In this document: positions 32,834 through 40,577 of the stretch, piece after piece | Numbering within the stretch: the stretch's first letter is position 1 | Layout: each line of letters opens with the position of its first letter | Source: a bacterium | Lineage (GTDB): Bacteria > Bacillota > Clostridia > Christensenellales > Aristaeellaceae | Direction: 5' to 3' | DNA length: 63,461 nucleotides | NCBI GenBank assembly: GCA_004563405.1 | Contig: SFTH01000026.1 | Coordinates: 1-63,461 of the forward strand | Notes under the pieces: model-generated | What the model was told of the DNA's origin: nothing | The model's input: only the letters and a program-made list of their open reading frames with translations | Database searches by the model: none | Translations under genes and position numbers: made by a program

Positions 32834-32867
32834 GTGCCTTGAAGGCACGACGGTAATTTCATATCAT
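32834..32867 (+). promoter_or_regulatory. marR-RND promoter overlapping a palindrome
   Basis: TTGAAG (32839-32844), 17-bp spacer, TATCAT (32862-32867). The -35 lies inside the palindrome GTGCCTTGAAGGCAC (32834-32848), a likely MarR operator. Confidence 0.6.
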
Positions 32868-32908
32868 AATTGTTAATCTGAAAAACTATTTACGGGAGGG
32901 AACCGTTG

Positions 32909-33361
32909 ATGCATCGGAAGGCGACGCGCGCGCTCTTTGGGCTGATGGACAAGCTGGCCAAGCTGGGCCGCAGGCAGGTGTTCGGGGACTGTGAAACGGC
33001 GGGGATGCAGGCCGCATTCGGCCTCCTGTTTCTCCGGGACGCGGACGGTGCGTTCGTGCGCACGCGCATGACGGACGTCAGCCGCCAGCTGGACATCTCC
33101 AAGCCCGCAGCCACCCAGATGGTGAACCGGCTGGTGGAGCAGGGAATGGTGGAGCGCGTCAGCGACGAAAACGATCGGCGCGTGGTCTACATCCGGGCGA
33201 CGGAAAAGGGCCTGGGCATCGTGGGCGCGCGCATGGAGAAGAACCTGGCGCTGATCGACCGCGTGGTCGACCGCATGGGCGAGGCGGACGCGAACGCGCT
33301 GGCGTCGCTGCTGGAGCGCTTCTTTGACGCGATGGTTGCCGAGACGGAGGAAGAAAAGTAA
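32909..33361 (+). CDS. MarR-family transcriptional regulator
   Basis: A 150-residue winged-helix protein. The recognition region SRQLDISKPAATQMVNRLVEQGMVERV and the wing DENDRRVVYIRATEKG are diagnostic. MarR proteins usually repress adjacent efflux genes and respond to phenolic or oxidative ligands. Its stop lies 1 nt before the RND pump start, so the two are co-transcribed and probably self-regulated through the palindrome at 32834. ATG at 32909 follows GGGAGGG. Confidence 0.94.
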   Translation: MHRKATRALFGLMDKLAKLGRRQVFGDCETAGMQAAFGLLFLRDADGAFVRTRMTDVSRQLDISKPAATQMVNRLVEQGMVERVSDENDRRVVYIRATEKGLGIVGARMEKNLALIDRVVDRMGEADANALASLLERFFDAMVAETEEEK

Positions 33362-33362
33362 T

Positions 33363-36300
33363 ATGCTATCCAAATTCAGCGTAAAAAAGCCCTATACGGT
33401 CATTGTGGGCATCATACTGGTCATTGCGCTGGGCGTGATCTCCTTCCAGAACATGACCACGGACCTGCTGCCCAGCATGGATCTGCCCTACGCCATCGTC
33501 TACACCACCTACACCGGCGCGACGCCGGAGAAGGTGGAGGGCGAGGTGACCCGCCCGCTGGAGGCGGCGTTCTCCACGCTGACGGACGTGAAAAACGTGA
33601 GCTCCACCTCCAGCGAAAACCTGTCGCTGGTGGTGCTGGAGTTTGAATCCGGCGCGGACATGAACACCGCCATGATCGAAATCTCCTCCGACGTGGAGCA
33701 GGTCTCCGGCAGCTGGGACGACTCCGTGGGCACGCCGGTGGTCATGAAGCTGAACCCGGACATGCTGCCGGTGACCGTGGCCACGGTGTCTCTGGACGAT
33801 GCGGATCTGCTGGAGCTTTCGGACTATGTGGAGGACGAGCTGCTGTCCCGCTACGAAGCGGTGGACGGCGTGGCACGGGTCACGGCCAACGGCGTGCTCA
33901 CCCAGCAGGTGGACATCACCATCGAGCAGAGCCGCATCGACGCGCTCAACAACGCCATACTGGAGGAAGTGGACGGGGAGCTGGCCAAGGTGGAGCGGGA
34001 GCTCCGGGACGCCCAGAGCAAGCTCTCCTCCGGAAAAGGCCAGCTTTCGCGGGCGAAGAAGAGCGCCTACGGCCAGATTGACGAGGCGCTCGCCGCCATC
34101 GAGGCGGGCAGCGCCCAGCTGCCCGGGGCCGTCGAACAGCTCAGCGCCCAGCGCGCGGCGCTCGAAACCCAGCTGGAGGGCGCCCGCGCGGCGCTGGCGC
34201 AGCTGGAGGGCCTCGTGAACCTCAGCGAGGCAGAGAAGGCCCAGCTTCAGCAGTTGGCGGAGCAGCTCAGCGCCCTTCAGGCCCAGCGCGACGCGCTTCA
34301 GGCGCAGCTGGACGCGCTGGACGGCGCGCCCGCCGGGGCGCTGGAGCGCCAGCTGGAGGATGCGCGCAAGGCCCGGGAGGAGCAGGTCGCCCTGCGGGAG
34401 GCGCAGCAGCGCTACATCGACGATCTGAAGCTGCTGGACGGCGATTCCCTCCGGGAGAACATCGACCGGCTGGAGCGGGAAATTTCAGAAAACGAGGCGG
34501 AGCTCGCCACTGTTCGCAGCGGCCTGGAGGCCGCCATTGCGGAGCGGGACGCGGCCCAGCGCGAAGTAAACGCGCTCACGGAGCGCATCGAAGCGCTGGA
34601 GGCTGCAAGGAGCACGCCGGAGCCCGCCGGTGCGCCCGCGGACGGCGGAGCGACGGCGGAGGCCTCCCGGGAGGCGACCCTCGCGCCTGAAGAGACCGCA
34701 GGCGGCGAGGATCAAAATACGGATAAAGCGGACAACACGCCCGCAGACGGCGGAGCGACGGCAGAGGCCTCCCGGGAGGCGACGCTCTCGCCCGAAGGGA
34801 CCGCAGGCGGCGAGGATCAGAATACGGATAAAGCGGACAACACGCCCGCAGACGGCGGAGCGACGGCAGAGGCCTCCCGGGAGGCGACGCTCTCGCCCGA
34901 AGGGACCGCAGACGGCGAGAATCAGAATACGAATCAGGCGGACGGCACGGACGCAGGCGGCGCGGGCACGGCGAAGTCCGGAGACGGCAGCGCGACCATG
35001 GAGCCCGCGGTGGACGTGCCGGCCGCGAAGACCGAAGAAACGAAGGACGGCGGCGCAGGCGCGCAGGAGGCGGGCGCATCCCTGCTGGAGGCGCTGCTGG
35101 GCGGCGCGGCCAGCGCCGAGGGCGAGAGCCTGGAGCAGCTGCGCGCGCAACTCGCGGACGCGCAGGCGCGGTTGGACGCGGCGCAGGCGGAGGTGGACGC
35201 GCTCTCCGCGCGCCACGACGCGCTGCGGGAGACCCTGAACGATCAGGCGGCCTCCCTTCAGGAGGCAAAGGACAGCCTGGCGCTGCTGGAGGGCGGCGAG
35301 ATCGCCATCCAGAGCCGCATCGAGGCGGCGGAGAAGCAGATTGCGGCGTGCGACGCGCGCATCGCGGAGCTGGACGGTGAAATCGCGGAGCTGACCGCCG
35401 CCATCGAGGGCGGCGACGGCCGGGAGGCGCTCACGGCGCAGATCGCCCTGCTGGACCGGCAGATTGCGGAGATGAAGGACAGCGACGCCTATCGGGCCTA
35501 CCTGGCGATTTCCGACGGCGCGGCGCTGGAGGCGCAGTATGCCCAGGCTCAGGCCGCCGTGGCCCAGCTGGAGGCGGGCCTGGCGCAGCTGGACGAGATG
35601 CTCGACAAGCTGAACCGGGGCATCCTGCCCGGCGGCATGATCGAGGGCGTGGCCGAGGACACCGACCTGGCCGCCGCCCGTGCGCAGCTGGAGGAGGCCC
35701 GGTCTCAGGCGGACAGCGGCTTTGCCCAGGCGGCCTCCGCCATGGTCGAGGCCGAGGACAAGCTGGCCGAAGCCTGGAAGGAGTTTACCGAGAACCGGGA
35801 CGAGGCGCTGGAGAACGCGGGCATCGACGGCATCATCACCGTGCAGACCATCTCCGCCATCCTCGGCTCCCAGAATCTGGACCTGCCCGCAGGCTATGTG
35901 TCCAACGGAGACGACCGCTATCTGGTGAGCGTGGGGACGGAGTTTTCCTCCCTGGCGGAGCTCAAGCAGGTGAAGCTGTTCTCCCTGGGGCTGGAGAGCG
36001 TGGACGACGTGCGCCTGCTGGACGTGGCCAGCGTGGAGATCAGCGACAACAGCGCGGATCTGTTCACCATGGTCAACGGCGAGCGGGGCATCATGCTCTC
36101 CTTTGAGAAGCAGTCCACCGCCTCCACCGCAGAGGTGGCGGAGAACATCACCGCCGAGAGCGCAAAGCTTATGGAGGAAAACCCGCGGCTGCATGTGACC
36201 GAGATGATGAACCAGGGCGATTACATCAACCTGATCGTGGACTCCGTGCTGAACAACCTGCTCACCGGCGGCCTGCTGGCCATTGCGGTGCTGCTGCTGT

Positions 36301-38672
36301 TTTTGATGGACTGGCGGCCGACGCTGATCGTGGCCCTGTCCATCCCGGCCAGCGTGGTCGTGGCCTTCGTGTGCATGTACTTCAGCGGCATCACCCTGAA
36401 CGTGATGTCCCTGTCGGGACTGGCGCTGGGCGTGGGCATGCTGGTGGACAATTCCATCGTTTCCATAGAGAACATCTACCGCCTGCGGGACGAGGAGGGG
36501 CTGCCCATCCTCACGGCCAGCATCCGGGGCGCGAGCCAGGTGGGCGGCGCGCTGCTGGCCTCCACGCTGACCACCATATGCGTGTTCCTGCCGGTGGTGT
36601 TCATCGAGGGCATGGCCCGGGATCTCTTTGCCGACATGGGCCTGACCATCGCTTTCTCGCTGCTGGCGAGCCTGCTGGTGGCCATGACGGTGGTGCCCTC
36701 CTTCTCCGCCGCGCTGTTCAGGCGGGCGAAGCCGAAGAAGCACCGCGCGTTCGAGCACATTCAGCGCGGCTATGTGGCGCTGCTGCGGGGCGCGCTGCGG
36801 GTCAAACCCCTGGTGCTGCTGGCCGCCGTGGCCCTGCTGGCCTTCTCCGTCTGGCAGCTCAGGGACATGCCCATCTCGTTCATGCCCAGCGTCAATTCCA
36901 CCCAGATGAGCGCGAGCCTGAGCTTCGAGGGCAGTGATCTGTCCGACGCGGAGCGGGAGGCGGCCGCCCTGGAGATCATGGACCGCATGCTGGAGATCGA
37001 TGGCGTGCGCGACGTGGCCCTGTCCGGCAGCAGCGGAATGTCGATGATGACCGCGGCCTCCGGCGCGGGCGGCTACAGCTATTACATCCTCGTGGAGGAG
37101 GACAGCGCGCGCGGCAACGGGGAAATCGCCGCCGAAATGCAGCGCGCCGCGGGCGAATGGGCCGACGGCGAGAAAGTGATCTTTAACGTAAAGCAGAGCA
37201 CGATGGACCTGTCCGCCTTCGCAGGCGAGGGCATCACCGTGAACATCACCGGCGAGGACATCGAGGACATGCGCACGGCGGCGGTGGAGATCGCGGAGCT
37301 GTGCGCCCGGGTGGACGGCGCGGTGCACATCGACGACGGCGCGGAGAGCGCCGAGCCCAAGCTCGTCCTCACCGTGGACAAGGAGCTCGCCAGCGACAAT
37401 TCCCTCTCCGTGGCCCAGGTGTATCAGTACATCGCCCAGCGCCTCTACGGCGCGGCGGAGCTGACGCAGGCCACGCTGGACGGCCGGACGTACACGCTGT
37501 ATGTGTCCGAGGACCGCAACGAGAATCTGACCACCGGGGACATCGAGGACATGGAGATCGAGGTGGAGACCACCGATGAGACCCGGCATGTGCGCATCGG
37601 AGATATTGCCGACGTGCGCTACGGCGAGAGCATGTCCAGCATCCGCCGCGACAACCAGCGCCGCGTGACCAGCGTCAGCTTTGAGATTGCCGACGGCTAC
37701 AGTGCGAACCTGGTCAGCCGCGATCTGGAGGCGCTGCTGGACGCGTACCAGCCGCCCGAGGGCTGCGAGATCTCCCTGGCCGGTGAAAATGAGTCCGTGA
37801 TGGGCTACATGCAGGATCTGATCACCATGCTGGCGGTGGCCGTGCTGTTCATCTTCCTGATCATGGTGGCGCAGTTCCAGTCCTTCAAATCCCCGATCAT
37901 CGTCATGGTCACCATTCCGCTGGCCTTCACCGGCGGCATGCTGGCGCTGCTCATCACCGGCATGGATCTCTCCATCATCGCGATGCTGGGCTTCCTGGTG
38001 CTCTCCGGCGTGGTGGTGAACAACGGCATCGTGTTCATCGACAGCGTCAACCAGATGCGCATTTCGGGCATGAGCAAGCGGCAGGCGCTGCTGGAGACCG
38101 GCCGCGTCCGCCTGCGCCCGATTCTGATGACCGCGCTGACCACCATCCTCGGCATGAGCACCATGGCCCTCGCCCGGGGCATGGGCGCGGAGATGATGCA
38201 GCCCATGGCCGTGGTGACCATCGGCGGCCTGATCTACGCCACGCTGATGACGCTGTTCGTGGTGCCCGTGCTCTACGACCTCTTCAACGGCGAAAGGATG
38301 AAGGCGCGCGAGCTTGAAATGATGAAGGAATCCGCCGGAATGGCCCGGGAGGGCTTCGACGGCGCGGAGCCCGCGCTGCCGCAGGGAGCGGACGCGAAGC
38401 GGGCGGAGGAAGAGTTCGCCCCCGCGCACACGGACGCGAAGCGGGCGGAGGAGGAGTTCGCCCCCGCGCACATGGACGCGAAGCGGGCGGAGGAAGATAC
38501 CGCATCCGCGCACACGGACGCGCCCGGGGAACCCAAGGCCGGGCCGGACGCGGCTTCTCCCGCCGCCCGGACGGACGCGCCGCCGGAGAAGGCTGTGGGC
38601 GCCCCGGCGGAGGGCGCGGACGAGGAGGCAAGGCGCGCCGCCCGCAAAAAGCGGCTGCGCATCCGCCTGTAA
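33363..38672 (+). CDS. Giant RND (HAE-type) efflux transporter with a ~600-residue coiled-coil insertion
   Basis: A 1769-residue protein, against about 1030 for AcrB-type pumps. TM1 is at about 12-30, then the first porter segment (TYTGATPEKVEGEVTRPLE). At about residue 205, within the part equivalent to the AcrB docking subdomain, roughly 610 residues of heptad-rich Gln/Glu/Ala sequence are inserted. They include three 35-residue repeats (426-530). The normal fold resumes near 815 (TVQTISAILGSQNLDLPAGYV). TM2-TM6 follow, with GMLVDNSIVSIENIYR carrying a single proton-relay Asp, then the second half from about 1150. A ~115-residue tail has three DAKRAEEEFAPAHT-type repeats and a basic end. 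No adaptor or outer-membrane gene is nearby. Confidence 0.93.
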   Translation: MLSKFSVKKPYTVIVGIILVIALGVISFQNMTTDLLPSMDLPYAIVYTTYTGATPEKVEGEVTRPLEAAFSTLTDVKNVSSTSSENLSLVVLEFESGADMNTAMIEISSDVEQVSGSWDDSVGTPVVMKLNPDMLPVTVATVSLDDADLLELSDYVEDELLSRYEAVDGVARVTANGVLTQQVDITIEQSRIDALNNAILEEVDGELAKVERELRDAQSKLSSGKGQLSRAKKSAYGQIDEALAAIEAGSAQLPGAVEQLSAQRAALETQLEGARAALAQLEGLVNLSEAEKAQLQQLAEQLSALQAQRDALQAQLDALDGAPAGALERQLEDARKAREEQVALREAQQRYIDDLKLLDGDSLRENIDRLEREISENEAELATVRSGLEAAIAERDAAQREVNALTERIEALEAARSTPEPAGAPADGGATAEASREATLAPEETAGGEDQNTDKADNTPADGGATAEASREATLSPEGTAGGEDQNTDKADNTPADGGATAEASREATLSPEGTADGENQNTNQADGTDAGGAGTAKSGDGSATMEPAVDVPAAKTEETKDGGAGAQEAGASLLEALLGGAASAEGESLEQLRAQLADAQARLDAAQAEVDALSARHDALRETLNDQAASLQEAKDSLALLEGGEIAIQSRIEAAEKQIAACDARIAELDGEIAELTAAIEGGDGREALTAQIALLDRQIAEMKDSDAYRAYLAISDGAALEAQYAQAQAAVAQLEAGLAQLDEMLDKLNRGILPGGMIEGVAEDTDLAAARAQLEEARSQADSGFAQAASAMVEAEDKLAEAWKEFTENRDEALENAGIDGIITVQTISAILGSQNLDLPAGYVSNGDDRYLVSVGTEFSSLAELKQVKLFSLGLESVDDVRLLDVASVEISDNSADLFTMVNGERGIMLSFEKQSTASTAEVAENITAESAKLMEENPRLHVTEMMNQGDYINLIVDSVLNNLLTGGLLAIAVLLLFLMDWRPTLIVALSIPASVVVAFVCMYFSGITLNVMSLSGLALGVGMLVDNSIVSIENIYRLRDEEGLPILTASIRGASQVGGALLASTLTTICVFLPVVFIEGMARDLFADMGLTIAFSLLASLLVAMTVVPSFSAALFRRAKPKKHRAFEHIQRGYVALLRGALRVKPLVLLAAVALLAFSVWQLRDMPISFMPSVNSTQMSASLSFEGSDLSDAEREAAALEIMDRMLEIDGVRDVALSGSSGMSMMTAASGAGGYSYYILVEEDSARGNGEIAAEMQRAAGEWADGEKVIFNVKQSTMDLSAFAGEGITVNITGEDIEDMRTAAVEIAELCARVDGAVHIDDGAESAEPKLVLTVDKELASDNSLSVAQVYQYIAQRLYGAAELTQATLDGRTYTLYVSEDRNENLTTGDIEDMEIEVETTDETRHVRIGDIADVRYGESMSSIRRDNQRRVTSVSFEIADGYSANLVSRDLEALLDAYQPPEGCEISLAGENESVMGYMQDLITMLAVAVLFIFLIMVAQFQSFKSPIIVMVTIPLAFTGGMLALLITGMDLSIIAMLGFLVLSGVVVNNGIVFIDSVNQMRISGMSKRQALLETGRVRLRPILMTALTTILGMSTMALARGMGAEMMQPMAVVTIGGLIYATLMTLFVVPVLYDLFNGERMKARELEMMKESAGMAREGFDGAEPALPQGADAKRAEEEFAPAHTDAKRAEEEFAPAHMDAKRAEEDTASAHTDAPGEPKAGPDAASPAARTDAPPEKAVGAPAEGADEEARRAARKKRLRIRL
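34638..34952 (+). repeat. Three 105-bp in-frame tandem repeats inside the RND gene
   Basis: Units start at 34638, 34743 and 34848 and encode 35 residues each (ADGGATAEASREATLSPEG, then a TAGGEDQNTDKADNTP-like end). Units 1 and 2 differ mainly at LAPEE/LSPEG. Unit 3 ends in variants. High DNA identity suggests recent slippage or recombination. Confidence 0.92.
38391..38516 (+). repeat. Three 42-bp in-frame repeats in the RND C-terminal tail
   Basis: Each unit encodes DAKRAEEEFAPAHT or a close variant (third: DAKRAEEDTASAHT). Confidence 0.9.
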
Positions 38673-38689
38673 ACGGAATACACGCAAAC

Positions 38690-38715
38690 GGGGAGCGGCA
38701 GAATTGCCGCTCCCC
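38690..38715 (+). terminator. Hairpin downstream of the RND gene
   Basis: An 11-bp stem GGGGAGCGGCA/TGCCGCTCCCC is followed directly by CAGTCTGTCAAAG of the 56-bp element. Confidence 0.6.
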
Positions 38716-38716
38716 T

Positions 38717-38772
38717 CAGTCTGTCAAAGAAGCCCTATTGCCTTGCTGCAATGGGGCTTCTTTGAAAGTCTG
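38717..38772 (+). mobile_element. 56-bp miniature inverted-repeat element related to the IS1182-like remnant
   Basis: Outer arms CAGTCTGTCAAAGAAGCCC and the near-complement GGGGCTTCTTTGAAAGTCTG enclose TATTGCCTTGCTGCAAT. The right 36 bp match, with one difference, the right end of the decayed IS1182-type element at 43564-43599. This suggests an internally deleted derivative (MITE). Confidence 0.6.
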
Positions 38773-38774
38773 AA

Positions 38775-38809
38775 GCCCCCTGCTCCCGTTACAGGAGCAG
38801 GGGGCTTTT
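38775..38809. terminator. Terminator between the RND pump and the 5'-nucleotidase gene
   Basis: Stem GCCCCCTGCTCC/GGAGCAGGGGGC followed by TTTTC on the plus strand. Confidence 0.75.
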
Positions 38810-38840
38810 CGCCTGTCGGTCTCCCGGCAGATGCCTGAAT

Positions 38841-40463
38841 TTATTCCACAATAATGGTGATGCGGCCCTGGCCGTAGGGATCGGCGTAGTCCTCGCCAAC
38901 CACGCCGCCGAGGGTATCGACGATGTAGTTGATGAGCACCTGGTTGTCGATGAGCACCTCATCCTGCAGGATGGGATCGCCCTTGAACATGACCATGCCG
39001 TCGCCGCCGGACTTGAGCATGTAGTTGTGGGAGGCCAGGGTGTAGGTGGCCTCGGGGTCGATGGGCGCGCCATCCACCAGCACGTTCTGCACGCGGCGCT
39101 CGCCGGAGACCTCGACGAAGCTGTTCTCGTCGTCCAGCACCACGCTGGAGGGCACGGACATGTTGATCTCGTAGCTCAGACCGGAGACCTGCAGGAAGCC
39201 GCCGTTCTCGTCCGGCAGCGCCCGGGCGCTCATCTCCAGCGCGTCCAGAATCTGCTGGCCGGTGGCCTCGATCAGGCAGGCCATGTTGCCGAAGGGATGC
39301 ACGCTGAGGATCTGGCCGTAGGTGATGTCACCGGCCTCGATGTCCGCGCGCACGCCGCCGCCGTTGACGAAGGCGATGTCCGCGCCCAGCACGAAGCGGT
39401 AGGCGTCGGCGCACAAATCGCCCAGGTTGGTCTCCGCAGTGCGCACCGCGCGCTCGCCGGTGGCGGGATCCTTGGTGGTCAGCGCCACGTCCGTGGTGGC
39501 CACCACCTGGTTCAGGGTCTCCTCATACTGGGCCTTGACGGTGGCCAGATAGGCCTCGGTCTCCTCGTCCTGGAACAGGGACTCGGTGTGCAGGGCAGTG
39601 GAGATGCTGCCGTCGGAGGCGATGGTCAGCGCGCCGACCGCGTTGAGCTTCGTGCCGGTGGAGGAGAGAATCACTTCTTCGCCTGCGGCGTTGAGCACGA
39701 TCTCCTGCTCCCATACGGAGTGGGAGTGGCCGTCCAGCACCGCGTCGATGCCGGTGGTGTTCACGATCAGGTCGCTGGAGGTGTAGGGCACGCTGGAGCC
39801 GTCTGTGCCCAGGTGGCTCAGCACGAACACATAGTCCGCGCCCTCAGCCCGGGCGTCGTCCACGGCCTTCTGCACGGCGGCGTAGAGCTTCGCGCCCTCC
39901 TCGCCCTGGCAGAAGCTGTAAATGTAGTTGCCCTCGCCGTCCTGGAAGTAGGTGGGGGTGGACTTGGTGAAGGTCTCCGGCGTGGAGGCGCCCACGAACG
40001 CGACCTTCCAGTCGCCCAGCTCCAGAATCACATAGGGATCCAGCACGGGATTGCCCTCCAGGTCGCAGAAGTTGGCGGAGACGTAGGGGAACTGCGCCTT
40101 CTCCCGCAGGGCCATGAACTGATCCATGCCGTAGTCGAACTCATGGTTGCCGATGGTGGCCACGTCGTAGCCCACCTCGTTCATGATGTCGATGATGTAT
40201 TCGCCCTTGGACAGGGTGCCGATGGGGCCGCCCTGAATGGCGTCGCCGTTGTCAACCAGGGCCACGGTGTAGCCCAGCTTCTCGAAGGCCTTCTCATAGG
40301 CCGCGAGGCCCGCATAGCCGATCGCGTCCTCAATGCCGCAGTGGACGTCGTTGGTGTAGAGCACTACGATTGCCGGATGCTCCACCTCTGCCTCCTCCGC
40401 GAAGGCAAAACCGGCGAGCAGCATGCAGGCAACCAGAAGCACAGCCAGCAGTTTCTTAAGCAT
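38841..40463 (-). CDS. Secreted 5'-nucleotidase/2',3'-cyclic phosphodiesterase family protein (UshA-like)
   Basis: A 540-residue exported protein. After the signal peptide, the metallophosphatase domain shows VVLYTNDVHCGIED, LVDNGDAIQGG, VATIGNHEFDYGMDQF, VLSHLGTDG and LDGHSHSV, the five dimetal-site motifs. The C-terminal nucleotide-binding domain carries NLGDLCADAYRF, FVNGGGVRADIEAG, GNMACLIEATGQQIL and SHNYMLKSGGDG. These enzymes strip phosphate from nucleotides outside the cell, feeding nucleoside or phosphate uptake. ATG at 40463 follows AGGCGG. The orphan BMP nucleoside-type receptor at 21.8 kb would be a logical partner, though it is distant. Confidence 0.94.
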   Translation of the reverse strand: MLKKLLAVLLVACMLLAGFAFAEEAEVEHPAIVVLYTNDVHCGIEDAIGYAGLAAYEKAFEKLGYTVALVDNGDAIQGGPIGTLSKGEYIIDIMNEVGYDVATIGNHEFDYGMDQFMALREKAQFPYVSANFCDLEGNPVLDPYVILELGDWKVAFVGASTPETFTKSTPTYFQDGEGNYIYSFCQGEEGAKLYAAVQKAVDDARAEGADYVFVLSHLGTDGSSVPYTSSDLIVNTTGIDAVLDGHSHSVWEQEIVLNAAGEEVILSSTGTKLNAVGALTIASDGSISTALHTESLFQDEETEAYLATVKAQYEETLNQVVATTDVALTTKDPATGERAVRTAETNLGDLCADAYRFVLGADIAFVNGGGVRADIEAGDITYGQILSVHPFGNMACLIEATGQQILDALEMSARALPDENGGFLQVSGLSYEINMSVPSSVVLDDENSFVEVSGERRVQNVLVDGAPIDPEATYTLASHNYMLKSGGDGMVMFKGDPILQDEVLIDNQVLINYIVDTLGGVVGEDYADPYGQGRITIIVE

Positions 40464-40500
40464 ATGGATACCGCCTTTCTCAATATTGGTTTCCACTTCC

Positions 40501-40529
40501 ATTATAAGCGATAAATGTCCCCGTGTCAA
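40501..40529 (-). promoter_or_regulatory. Consensus promoter of the 5'-nucleotidase gene, overlapping the upstream terminator
   Basis: Minus-strand TTGACA (40524-40529), 17-bp spacer, TATAAT (40501-40506), both perfect. The -35 lies in the distal arm of the hairpin that ends the symporter transcript. Confidence 0.85.
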
Positions 40530-40546
40530 AAGGGAATGACACGGGG
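40519..40546 (-). terminator. Hairpin downstream of the symporter gene
   Basis: A 10-bp stem CCCCGTGTCA/TGACACGGGG. The following U content on the minus strand is modest. Confidence 0.55.
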
Positions 40547-40577
40547 TCGATCAGAAACGTATGAATTTTGCAGGAAA

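Noticed and set aside
34485..38687. A 1400-codon open frame antisense to the RND pump
   Set aside because: It is the complement of the heptad-rich and GC-biased pump gene. It has no start site and no domain.
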